Assembly (NCBI GenBank): GCA_946699065.1
Contig: CAMPDV010000893.1
Location: 98,193-162,192, forward strand
Direction of reading: 5' to 3'
DNA: 64,000 nt
DNA from: Loxodes magnus
Lineage: Eukaryota > Ciliophora > Karyorelictea > Loxodida > Loxodidae
The notes below the pieces were generated by a model. The model did not search any database. It was not told the DNA's origin and was given only the letters and a program-made list of their open reading frames with translations. This document shows, in pieces, positions 40,501 to 50,523 of the stretch (its first letter is position 1; the number at the start of each line of letters is the position of its first letter). The translations under genes and the position numbers were made by a program.

Positions 40501-40545
40501 AGCTTAAGACTCGCCGTCAATATTTTAAATTATTATAATATATAT

Positions 40546-40915
40546 AATTTAAATAGGGTGGAAAGCCCTTTCCTTCGGATGTTGCTTGGAGGCCCAGCAA
40601 GGCAAATAAAAAATAAGCGCAGTCGGAGGATAAATCGGAGAAAGAGAAATCAATGACAAGAGAAAGACGATGTAACAAGCTGAAGAACTCTGAATGCCAG
40701 GAGGAAACTTTCTTCATTATAGGTCGGGGGAAATGTACCCGTAATTGCATATTGCATCCTATGCTTTGGAAGGAAAAATTACAGGGACGTATTGCAGGAA
40801 GGGAAAACAGGGACAGAAAGATATTAATTTTTTTTCGACATTAAATAAAATTAATTTAAAGAGCTGCGCACCAACGAGAGTGCTACGCGCTCTATAATCC
40901 AATTTATTTATTTAA
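40546..40915 (+). pseudogene. LINE B main-ORF N-terminal fragment (inverted copy of 46490-46859)
   Basis: Nearly identical (roughly 95% by eye) to the reverse complement of 46490-46859 over about 365 bp. In the right-hand copy this stretch is in frame with the endonuclease; under the ciliate reading it gives 'KTMQQAEELWMPGGNFLHY' with W = TGA. The left copy has an extra G near 40725 and a small insertion near 40790 that break this frame. The short standard-code ORF starting at 40653 (frame MTRERRCNK) is a shadow in another frame. No endonuclease follows, so the copy is truncated. Confidence 0.75.
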
Positions 40916-40918
40916 CTA
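40850..40918 (-). repeat. AAAT-run plus GC-rich hairpin module, copy 2
   Basis: Hairpin arms AGAGCTGCGCA (40860-40870) and the complementary TGCTACGCGCTCT ending at 40893, then a TTTA run. Reverse complement of the module at 38322 and 46487. Here it is the inner end of the LINE B fragment. Confidence 0.75.
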
Positions 40919-41270
40919 AAAAAGTAACAATAAAAATTTACTCCCATTAAAGAAAATTAAATACTTTTTGAAGCACTTCATAAGATCAGACTAACAACAC
41001 TTAAAGCATGTAAACAAATCAGATAGAAATTAATATAAGACCACAAAAAAATAGAAAATAAGCCAAAATTATAAACTCAAATGGCTATAATAGAGAAAAA
41101 AAGAAAAAATGATGATTGAAAAAGGAAATTATCAAAATCTTAAAAGGAAAAAATAAACAATAAAAAAATTAAATCTGTTTTAGATGATAAAAGGCATATA
41201 AATCGACAACATAAAAAATTTATAAATGAAACGAAAAAAAAATTGAAGTTTAAAAGTAATAGGAAAAAAA
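40916..41270. other. A-rich stretch between opposing LINE fragments
   Basis: Plus strand is A-rich with many AAAAA runs. Frames are open on both strands only because no stops remain in this code. No family motif is recognised. It may hold the decayed 3' tail of the minus-strand LINE. Confidence 0.4.
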
Positions 41271-43080
41271 GTGTAGAAATGAACAACCGATTAAGATCTA
41301 AAAATTAAAAAATTAAAAAAAAACTATAAATGTTGAAGAGAGAGTTTATGAATGAATGATCTAACCAATCAATTAATTTACGTGGTTTCACCATTGATAT
41401 TTTGACCACAAATTAAGAGAAAATCAAAAGTAAGAGTATTCTTGGAAATTATCTTATCAGATCAGAATCTTCTAAATTTTCTTCCAATAGATTCATTATA
41501 TCCTGATCTGAATAGTTAGAGTCAATCTCCATCATTAGGCCTTTTTAAAACAGTAGAATTCTATTTCTATCTATTACTTTTCCAACTATTTCATTTGTCT
41601 TTAGATAGTTAAGCTATCTGTTAGTTTTTTCTGAGGATATCGCAAGTTCCTTTCTACATTTTCTTAGAATTGTTATAAAGTTGCTAAATCATATTTTTAT
41701 TTTTGTCCTCTTGATAAATTATTATAAATTCAAATATGCTCGTTGGATCCTGCTCTATAGTCTTTACCGTTTTTTTCTAATAAGGAAGAATTTTTTAAAT
41801 ATAACCCCATTTTCTTTTCTTTTATATATCTTGCAGAAAATTTTTAATGTGACAATCTATTTCTTTTCTTTTGATTACTTGTAGAGTTCGTATCAGATTT
41901 TCGAATTTGTAATTTCCTCACACTATTTCTTCAAGCCTGAGTTTAAGAAGGCTTATTTTTATTAGTTATTACTGATAATTACGTTCGTGATATTTTCTAT
42001 TAACTATTCTCTTTCTTCTTTGTATTATCTGCAATCTTCTATTATATGGATCTCATCTTCCTTTCTATAATTGCAGAATTAAAATGCTTCACTCTCTATT
42101 AGATTTTTTCTTTCTTTTCATTGTTTATTGTGCTCCATTGCATTTGGCCTATAGTCTAAATAAGTATCATATTTCCTGTTTTCTGTGTTTGTTGAATCTT
42201 AGGAAGTTTGGTATTCCTTATATGAATTGTTCCATTAATTCACTTCTAATTTTTTGCAGGTGATTATATTCTACATTCGTGTAATGGAATTTACATCATT
42301 GTGGAACTAATTTTCCATCTATTCCTTTTCATTTTTCTTGTATTATTATTTCGTTATTGAGTCTGTTTCAAATATAGAGTTATTCCTCTTTGGTAATTGA
42401 CATAATCATCCATCCAACGTTGATTCTTAGTTTAGGAGCAATTTTCTTCTGAACGTTAACATACGTTATCACATATAGTATTGTAGTTTAAGGAAATGCA
42501 GTTCATTCTCCAGGATTTCGTTTTATGCGCAAAAAGGTCCATCTATTACAACTCTTAATGATCTAAGATGCATGATTTCCAATTTATTAATTAATTAATT
42601 GAAATATAATATTTTCAATATTTAAGAATAGTGAGACATAGTTGCAATAGATATAGTTTAGACTATAAATATTACAAATATATTGAAAGATAAAAGTTTG
42701 CAAATTTCAATCAGTTTCTTCCTGTTCTTTCTCTATCATATATTTTTATTTATTTTTTTGATTAAATTTTTCTTTTTTTCCCTCTAGAAACTCTTCTAAC
42801 AACTCATCTTGTAGTTTAAACATTTCAAGACGCTTTTTAAGTAATTTGAAATTAAAATTTTTTTGAATTTGTCTATTTTAGGAATTTGATTTTTTGAAAG
42901 ATGTTTGCTTATATATTTTTAGTCATAAAGAATTAGTTTCTTTTTGTCTTTTTCTTTAAGATCTTTATGACTTTCGAATTCCTCAATAATATCTGCATAA
43001 TATTAGCATTCAAAAATATGATCAGTTTCATCAAAGTCTTAGCCACATAAGCAAATAATGCTATATCTAACGTTAATGTG
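41270..43080 (-). pseudogene. LINE C: C-terminal zinc motif and tail, one long open frame
   Basis: One frame stays open from 43080 to beyond 41270 under the ciliate code. It starts with 'CLCGQ', then 'DETDHIFEC' (43053-42997), the CCHC-type knuckle seen after RT in many LINEs, followed by a Lys-rich tail. A second, poorer knuckle-like 'FCNYRKEDEIHIIEDC' lies at about 42070-42030. Two knuckles in one frame could mean two fused LINE ends, the second copy beginning near 42590. No clear stop is found before a TGA near 41075, in sequence that no longer looks coding. Confidence 0.6.
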
Positions 43081-43399
43081 GCGATTACTGAGTTTTTATT
43101 GAAAATTATAAGAAAAATTTCTTAGTTTATTGATGGAAATAGTCTCTCTAATATAATGTTTATTATATTTGGTGTAAGTAATTTCAGGAAATACACTTAA
43201 ATTATTTTATATTTAGTCTATAATTCTTTTTGCTGTTGGCATAAGTGTATTTCTAGAGAGACATTCCATTAAGAATTTATGCTTTATTTTTTATTCCTTG
43301 AGTTTATAAAAAATACATATTATTCTAAACATGTGACATGTCTCAAAATTATACAAATCGAAACATTTTTTTATATGTTTCTAGTATGGTAAATTAAAT

Positions 43400-45499
43400 T
43401 TAGTGCATTTTTCTAATAAAAAAACAGTGTCTGAGTTAGGATTTTCTTTGCTGTATTATATCAATTTTTAATAAAAGTGCATTAACTTTTGGGTTACCTT
43501 ATGTGTAAAAGGAAGCCAGTTTAGATCAATAAAGCATGAATCATTGAATGTGAATTCTTAAGATCTAAACACCTATCTTGAAATAAGCCTTTACGATTTT
43601 GCTATCTTGCTTTTTATTCCTTTAATTCCAGAAATAGTAGCTCACGGAGTAATATCACTTCCATATTAAACTTTAGGCAAAATAAAAGTTCTATAAAGAA
43701 TTTTGAAGCTGAGAGGGGATACTAAACATATTTAGAAAATATTACAGTAGTTTTTTAAATAGCTACTCTGTGTTTGGTAGCTACTATTGTACAATGTAAT
43801 TTGTAATTTTATTTTATTCCTAACTAATATCCTAAATAGTTAACTTCATCTTTTTAAGCAATTGGAATTCCATTGAGCTTTAGAGTAATAGAAGGTTAGC
43901 TATCTTTTCATTTATTTTTTTTCAAGAATTCTATTACTTCACATTTATCTACATTAATTGTAAGTTTTACTAAATCAAAAATTGTAGATGTAGCTTGTAA
44001 TAATTTTTAGGCATTTTTCTAGGAAGAGGATATTTGGATTAATTCATCAGCAAAGGCTACTACTACGAATTTTTAGATAATATTTTAAATCCTAATTTCT
44101 TCTGATTATCTTCTAAATATCTTATAACAATATCATAGTATAAAATTGCAAGTACAGGTACATGACTACTTCCTTATAGTAATCCATTGTTATATTTAAT
44201 TGTTCTTGTAAGATATCCATCAATTATAAACTTAACATCAACATTATCATAAAATGATTCTAGTGCCATATTAGGTCCAAAGGTAACCTAAGTCTTCTAA
44301 GATGATAAAAAAGTAATTTCCTAGATATGCTATCAAACATTTTTTCTACATCTATTAAAGTAGCAATTAATTACTTTTTATGAGATCATCTACGATGCAA
44401 GTCTATAATTTACTAAATAGTTCAAATTTGCTAAGTAGTGGAGCGTTTATGAATAAATCCAAATTAAGCTGGATGTAAAATGTTTCGTTCATAAATATAA
44501 TATTAAAATCTTTATGTTAGTGCTTTATCATAAATTTTATGTAGACAGTTCAATAAAGCGATAGGTCGTTAATTACATCAATTATTTTTGTTTCCCTTTT
44601 TGAAAATCGGAAGAGTGTTTATTTTTTTCATTGCATTAGGTATTTTAAATGTTCTAAGTATGTTATTAATGAAACTTGTAATAATTTAATGCAAATCTTA
44701 ACCTCCATATTTAATAAGCTTAGCTTTAGACCCTCATTACCTGTAGCTTTATTATTTGTAAGCTAAGATATAATTTTTTTAATTTCAAATCAAGTAAAAA
44801 GAGGCATATTTTATAAATGACTTAATCTTAATTTAAAATAAAAGATTTATTTCTAAATATTCCATCTATTTTTCTATTTGAGAAGTCAAATTCTTTCTTA
44901 CTTATTTTCGAATGTTTATCAAAAACGTTAGTTTCCCAATTTTCAATAAATTGCTGTTGTTAGTTAAAGTTAAAATTCATCTAATTAAGAATTTTTGGGT
45001 TTATTAGATTCTAAGCTTGTTTAAACATTATTTAAGCATTTTTGTTAAGATCTTTATATTTTTCCTTAGCTTTTTATTTTTTTTCATTTCCAAAATTTAT
45101 GAAGATAATGTTTATAAGATTAAATTTTAAGCTAGTAAAGTTTGGCAAATTCTTAAATATGATGTCCATACAAAGCTAATGGGTTCTAATTTGCAATATT
45201 ATCCTTTTTTGCTTGAACAAATACGTAGCTAAGTAACTTGGCAATTGATAATAATTTTTTCTTTGATTTTAAAATCCAAGCGCCTCAGCATTATAACTAA
45301 TAAGATCGCAGATGAATTGATACTAATTTTCAACATCTTTTTAATCAAGTTACTAGAATTGATAAAATTATCCCAAAAATAGTTTAATAATAGTTTCTCG
45401 TGTTCAGATCCTATAATTTATAAATTTTAAAGAGTAATCGTTATTGTTAATCTTATTCACTTCTTTTTAAATTATAATTAAATGTAATACTTAGTGGAA
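43400..45499 (-). pseudogene. LINE C: reverse transcriptase domain
   Basis: RT motifs in order on the minus strand: 'NNKATGNEG' (about 44750), 'RPIALLNCLHKIYDKALT' (44568-44515), 'HPAQFGFIHKRST' (44475-44437; Q = TAA), 'LIDVEKMFDS' (44365-44326, catalytic Asp present), 'NGLLQGSS' (44187-44164; Q = TAA), 'VVVAFADELI' (44069-44040), 'INVDKCEVIEF' and 'NYLGYQLG' (near 43840). The catalytic box reads FADE instead of the usual FADD/YADD. A frame change separates the QGS block from FADE. 'NK-W-KDS' has W = TGA. Probably inactive. Confidence 0.8.
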
Positions 45500-45902
45500 A
45501 ATGATCAGTATGCAAACCCGAATCTTGGATAACTTATAGTCAACGAAATCATCAGAATTTAAATGTTAAGTTGCCAAGAAGTAGTCATTGCAATAGCATT
45601 AATTATTCACTCTATGAATAAATGTGTTGGACTCTTAATCATTTAAAATTATTAATTCATTTGCTTCTATAAAGCCTAGTAATCTTTAAGTATTATTATT
45701 GATTTGTGATGAATTATTACCATAGTTAGGAAGTAAGGCATTAAAGTCGCCACAAAGTATAATAGGGTTCTGATCGCTATTATTTATTATATTATTAAGG
45801 TATTCATATGCAATGTCCTTGTAAATATTTTATTTTTCATTTTTAGGCAAATAACATGATGCAAATACTAAGTTTCCAACTCTCACGCTTATAAATGTCC
45901 AG
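45500..45902 (-). pseudogene. LINE C: second half of endonuclease
   Basis: In a new frame the domain continues: 'TFISVRVGNLVFASCYLP' (about 45898-45845), 'LCGDFNALLPNYGNNSSQ' with the GDFN motif at 45740-45751, and 'NDYFLATQHL'. After another frame change near 45530 comes 'HTDHFPLSI' with the conserved DH at 45502-45507. All three signature motifs of the fold (ETW, GDFN, DH) are therefore present, but in different frames. Confidence 0.8.
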
Positions 45903-46486
45903 GAAGATTTGAGAAATCTAATTAATTTTAACAAGAATCAAGTTACTTTTTTACTAATAGACATACTCCACCTGCACGTTTATTTGCGTTTTAGTAATAG
46001 GCAAGATATTGTTCTATAACAATTTGGCAATATGTTTATTACGTTCATGTTTCGTTTATTGAAAAAATGTCAAATTCATTATCAAGGATGAATTATTATA
46101 ATGCCGTTTGTTTATTAGCTATTGAGCTTATATTTACATGTCCTATTTTTATTTTCTTAGATTCTTGCGCTCCACCAGGGAGCCCTCCCTAATATATGCA
46201 AATATATTTAGTACCTTATGAATCTCTTTAAATATGTACCAGTTCTTTTTTATACTCAGGGTGATGGTGGAAATATTAGATTAAAATGTAAATTACTTAA
46301 ATCGAACAAGATTCTAGTAGTTTATTATCTATTTTAATTCATTTTAGGTACTATCTACAGTGCCTTGAGTTAATTCTTTATTAATTGTTATATACCTTCC
46401 TTGAACATTGCTCATCTAATATTAGTTCCTCTTTCACGAATCTTGTCTGATAAAGTTTTAGAGTTGAGGAGATTTAAAATTTTATT

Positions 46487-46560
46487 AGAAATAAATAAAT
46501 AAATTGGATTATAGAGCGCATAGCACTCTCTTTGGTGCGCAGCTCTTTAAATTCATTTTA
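46487..46560 (+). repeat. AAAT-run plus GC-rich hairpin module, copy 3
   Basis: (AAAT)n at 46490-46503, then AGAGCGCA (46513-46520) and TGCGCAGCTCT (46536-46546). Same module as at 38322 (same strand) and 40850 (opposite strand). Read on the minus strand it is part of the open LINE C frame ('FKELRTKESAMRSIIQF'). Confidence 0.75.
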
Positions 46561-46859
46561 TTTAATGTCGAGAAAAAAAATTTTATGTCTCTCTGTCCCT
46601 GTTTTCCCTTCCTGCAGTCCCTGTAATTTTTCCTTCCAAAGCATAGGATGCAATATGCGATTACGGGCACATTTCCCCGACATATAATGAAGAAAGTTTC
46701 CTCCTGGCATTCAGAGTTCTTCAGCTTGTTACATCGTCTTTCTCTTGTCATTGATTTCTCTTTCTCCGATTTATCCTCCGACTGCGCTTATTTTTTATTT
46801 GCCTTGCTGGGCCTCCAAGCAACATCCGAGGGAAAGGGCTTTCCACCCTATTTAAATTT
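46490..46859 (-). repeat. Right arm of the 365-bp LINE inverted repeat
   Basis: Reverse-complement partner of 40546-40915. Together the two arms enclose about 5.6 kb and could pair in single-stranded DNA or in a read-through transcript. They are interpreted as the same part of two head-to-head LINE copies, not as the ends of a DNA transposon, because the right arm is in frame with the endonuclease. Confidence 0.8.
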
Positions 46860-47359
46860 AATAGTTAATAATTCGATTTTATTTTATTTAGTCAGTTATT
46901 AGTCTTTATAAATTCTTAATGTAAGTTAAACATTACTTTAACTATCTGTTTATATTTTTTTTTTCAGTTGTAATTTCTTCGATTTATTGTAGTTTTTTAT
47001 TATTTTTTATGTTTTAAGTTTATTCTCTGATATTAAAGTTTCGAATATTTAAGAAGCATTTCATGTTTTTTTTTCTAGTTCATTGGGAAGTTATTGTTAA
47101 GTTTAATAAGAATATTATATTTTTTAAAAGATGACGTGGTTATAAGTATAGTATTTTCATACTTATTCTTATATTTATGAGTTTTATAAAAGATGTTTTC
47201 GATTTTATACAACATTTTTTGTTTAATTTATATATTTATTTTTTTAAACATTTCTCATCGAATATTTCAAATATTATTTTCATAGATCAATTGATTTATA
47301 ATATGTTTTTGTTGATAGTTATAATTTTTTAAATTTCTATAATCATCTTTATATTAAAA

Positions 47360-47725
47360 AAACGGATGTCGGCTGTTGTCTGGAGAACCATTAAAATTTT
47401 GGTGTAGTGTATACTACATTGCAAGTAATCTCTCACGATAAATTGTTACTACAGGAAAGTGTGAACAAGTTATGAAGAGATATTGCTAACTTTCTTATGA
47501 ATTATCGTTAACAGTATTAACATTTACATGAAGGACCTACTGACGACTTAATAATTATTCTTTTTCAATTTTTTTTTAAAAAAGGACAAGTGCATTTAAG
47601 TTATGAGTCGAGAATAATCTTTAATTGGAAGATTTCCCATTTATTGAAGGTGACGTATCTCATTATGATAATAAAATAATATCTTGAGCATGTAAACATT
47701 TTTCTTAATATGAAATAGTAATTAT
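47360..47725 (-). repeat. Right arm of the diverged outer inverted repeat; probable LINE C 5' region
   Basis: Partner of 38396-38760 (see that entry for shared words). It lies directly upstream, on the minus strand, of the LINE C coiled-coil frame. It is more diverged and more AT-rich than the left arm. Confidence 0.65.
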
Positions 47726-48156
47726 AAAAGTACTGCGCTTAAAAGAAGTGCTAATAATTTTTATTTATTCAAATTTACTTTTTATCTTTAGTATTTAAGT
47801 CATTAATATATTATCATTATGTATTGCAATTTTATTTTTTTTATGTTTTATATGATTTTTTTTCTTAATTATAATATTTTCATAGATTCTTATTTCATTT
47901 CTAGTTAAAATATTTTATTATTTACATTTACATTTTAGTTTTATTCATATAATTATTTTTTTAATTTTTATTGTTTTTTAATTCAAAATACTAAATTATT
48001 TGTAATCACATTTAAGTGTTTAAATTCTATATTTGCATTTTTATTTTTTTATTTTTTTTATGTTAAATATTTTTTTTAAATAATAAAAATAATTTATCAA
48101 TTTTTATTTCAATATAATTAGTTTCTATATACTAAATTGTTTTTTAATCTTTATAA
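47726..48156. promoter_or_regulatory. AT-rich leader region of the RING/WD40 gene
   Basis: About 430 bases of T-rich sequence between the LINE 5' region and the ATG at 48157. No box or motif can be named. It must contain whatever promoter drives the downstream gene, unless transcription starts within the LINE. Confidence 0.35.
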
Positions 48157-50523
48157 ATGGATAGTAATCATTGTCCAAACTGTAAAAAGCAATTCGATTA
48201 AGACGAGAGAATATCTAAGCAAATACCATGTGGTTGTATTTCATGTTTAATTTGTCTTAAAGCAGTATTTTAGTTTACTTAAGAAATCAAATGCAAAGTA
48301 CATCGTTAAGTCTATAACATAAACCCTGAAGAGTTACAAGGGTATCAAGTTCAAGGGAAAGTTCATTAAGAAGTACCGCAGCAATAAGAAACAATAATTG
48401 ATCAATTGTAAATCAATGAGTTGTTTAAGTGAATAAAGAATTACCAAGGCAAGAATTAAAATGAATATAACAAAATAAAGGAAGTTATCTAGAATGTTGC
48501 TTAATTTATGCATAATATCCAGGCTCTATCGTTTCATTAGATTTTAAAGATTTTTTTAGATTAGTTTGCTAGTAGTAGCAGTAAAATTTAAAATTTAAAA
48601 TAACGATTAACTGAGCTTCAAGCAGTAAATCAGTTGCAATAAGATTAAGCCTAAAGAATAGGTTAATAGTAATAACGTTAACAGTAAGATGGTCAAGCCT
48701 AAGAATAGTTTTAGTAAATCTTGCGAGAGATAGATGAATTAAAGAAAGAACAGAACTAACAATTAGACGTTTCAATTCTAAGAAATAATATCTAGGCATG
48801 CATGTTCAATTTTTTCAGATATTTAAATGAGAATGCATAAGATCAGTAATTAACGTTGAATAAAGCAGAGTAATTATCCTAAAAATTTTTCAAGAAATTT
48901 AAGTTTACAAAAGGACGTATTTAGTAAAAAACCCATGTTGTTCAATAACAAAGACAGACAAAAGCCTAATATAACGATTATTAAAGTAAATAAGAGATTT
49001 AGTTTATCCCTTAATATTAATAAGATCAAATAATTACTTAAAAATAAAAACAAGATATGATACAGGCTAAAGAATCTCATGTCAACTTAGATATATCTCA
49101 AAAGTAAAAATAAATTATTGATGGCAGAACTTTAGTTGTTGCAATGGAATAAAAGCTAAAAAATCTTTAAAATGATTTAAAATTTGAGAACCGAATGATT
49201 GAAGTTAGTTAATAGTAAGCAAATTTAATCATGCCTATAACTCCAAACCCCTCTAATCTATTAATTAATAACTAACTATAGTACGCCAATTAAAACCTTT
49301 CAAACCTTGGCTTAAATAACAAAGATTTATCGGACACCACATTCACCTCCTGCAATTTCTCAAACTCCAACTTAACTTATGCTAACCTGCGTAACTCCAA
49401 ATTTATCAACTGCGATCTCTCCAACTCTAATTTATCATCCATAATCACGGAATACCCACACATATACACTGGACTTACAGCAACAGTCACTTCAGTTTCC
49501 ATCTCACCAAACAATGAGTTCATCGTATCGGGAAGTGCAGATAATACGGTGAGACTATGGAACGTCAAGACAGGTACCTGTAAGACCATGAGTGGTCACA
49601 CTAGTGTTGTATCATCTGTGGCTATATCCAGTGATTCAGAGTTCATCGTATCGGGAAGTTGAGATAAGACGGTGAGACTATGGGACGTCAAGACAGGTAC
49701 CTGTAAGACCATGAGTGGTCACACAGATTCTGTATGATCTGTGGCTATATCCAGTGATTCAGAGTTCATCGTATCGGGAAGTTGAGTTAAGACGGTGAGA
49801 CTATGGCACGTCAAGACAGGTACCTGTAAGACCATGAGTGGTCACACTAGTTCTGTATCATCTGTGGCTATATCCAGTGATTCAGAGTTCATCGTATCGG
49901 CAAGTGCAGATAATACGGTGAGACTATGGGACGTCAAGACAGGTACCTGTAAGACCATGAGTGGTCACACATGGTATGTATCTGCTGTGGCTATATCCAG
50001 TGATTCATAGCTCATCATATCTGGATCTTCTGACAAAACTATTCGTTTATGGAACTCAAGAACTTTAGAATGTACCAAGGTCTTATCGGGTCACACATCT
50101 GAAGTCCTCTCGGTAATATTCTCGAGTAACAACAAGTATATCTTATCTGGATCTGAGGACAAGACAATAAGAATCTGAAATATCAATACTGGAGAATGTA
50201 TCTGTACACTTTTGGGTCATACAGACAGTGTGGGTAGTTTATCATTATCTAAGGACAACAATTGGTTGGTATCAAGTAACTAGACTGCATTATGATGGAT
50301 TTAACCTTAATCAAAAGACTACAACTTTCGAAGATGGAACTTAGGAAAGATATTGAATGGAGTAGATACTAATAACTAACAATAGGTAAGTTCAAATTTA
50401 GCATTCATTATTTAGTAGACTGACTGGAACAAAGTATATACTGACTATGGTTTAATATTTTAGAATTGCGTAATGGCGAATACTACAATGAGTGTAGAGG
50501 ACAGATAGAGATACATCAAGTGA
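48157..50523 (+). CDS. RING-like finger / coiled-coil / pentapeptide / seven-blade WD40 protein
   Basis: Intact 788-codon frame if TAA/TAG are Gln and TGA is Trp. Residues 6-49 form a RING-like zinc finger: C6-x2-C9-x15-C25-x-C27-x2-C30-x2-C33-x12-C46-x2-H49, with 'PCGCISCLIC' matching the RING 'PCGHxxCxxC' with His replaced by Cys. Residues about 60-380 are a Gln-rich coiled coil. About 390-430 is pentapeptide-like ('NLTYANLRNSKF', 'CDLSNSNL'). About 437-720 holds exactly seven WD40 repeats, enough for one closed propeller. TGA codons at 92, 502, 527, 543, 674 ('IRI-W-N') and 713 give Trp. TGA at 50521 is taken as stop because similarity and complexity fall away after it, but the frame could continue. 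The layout recalls TRIM-type E3 ligases, so a ubiquitin-ligase role with a WD40 recognition domain is plausible inference. Repeats 2-4 and most of repeats 1 and 5 match the 36-kb array almost letter for letter; repeats 6-7 are diverged. Confidence 0.8.
49514..50009 (+). repeat. Array-type WD40 units inside the RING/WD40 gene
   Basis: From GAGTTCATCGTATCGGGAAG at 49514 to GTGATTCA at 50007 the text is that of the 123-bp array, four periods in the same codon phase. The rare combination TGA-GTT-AAG, LWH, SSV, then GGCAAGTGCAGATAATACGG (49783-49919) is also found, apparently identical, in the array at 33234-33370. Sequence on either side (pentapeptide upstream; 'SSDKTIRLWNSRT' downstream) has no array counterpart. 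This points to recent sequence exchange, or to the array having been expanded from such a gene. Confidence 0.9.

Larger units (their letters stand above)
41270..47340 (-). mobile_element. LINE copy C: non-LTR retrotransposon with AP-type endonuclease and RT
   Basis: Read on the minus strand, the order is a coiled-coil N-terminal part (47340-46862), the segment shared with LINE B (46859-46490), an endonuclease/exonuclease/phosphatase domain (46140-45500), RT (about 44900-43800), a C-terminal zinc motif 'CLCGQ...E..H...EC' (43053-42997) and a further tail to about 41270. This is the layout of an APE-type LINE. Several frame changes break it (near 45900, 45530, 44070 and between 43400 and 43080), so it is probably dead, unless homopolymer errors explain some of them. 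Gln is written TAA/TAG and Trp often TGA throughout. Confidence 0.85.
45903..47340 (-). pseudogene. LINE C: N-terminal part and first half of endonuclease
   Basis: One frame is open for about 480 codons under the ciliate code. After a Lys-rich coiled-coil stretch comes the segment shared with LINE B, then the endonuclease start: 'HVNISSIANKQTALQQF' (46140-46090) and 'DIFSINETWTQQ' (46071-46036). The last is the conserved metal-binding Glu followed by Trp encoded by TGA at 46045-46047. 'AYYQNANKRAGGVCLLV' follows. The frame then shifts near 45900. The start is not fixed: ATG codons at 47160 or 47328 are possible. Endonuclease of this kind nicks target DNA to prime reverse transcription. Confidence 0.8.

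Noticed and set aside
40653..40844. Small ORF beginning MTRERRCNK, and its inverted twin at 46509-46751
   Set aside because: Both lie in the wrong frame of the LINE main-ORF segment. The correct frame (with TAA and TGA read as sense) joins the endonuclease.
41681..41884. 67-residue hydrophobic ORF on the plus strand
   Set aside because: It is a shadow of the minus-strand LINE C tail; the hydrophobic look comes from reading Lys/Glu/Gln codons backwards.
40546..46859. DNA transposon with 365-bp terminal inverted repeats
   Set aside because: The right arm is in frame with a LINE endonuclease. I see no transposase and no clear target-site duplication; two opposed LINE copies explain it better.
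49377..49589. Minus-strand ORF of 70 residues
   Set aside because: It is antisense to the pentapeptide and first WD40 part of the gene at 48157 and has no independent support. The same holds for the minus-strand ORFs at 48569 and 48874.
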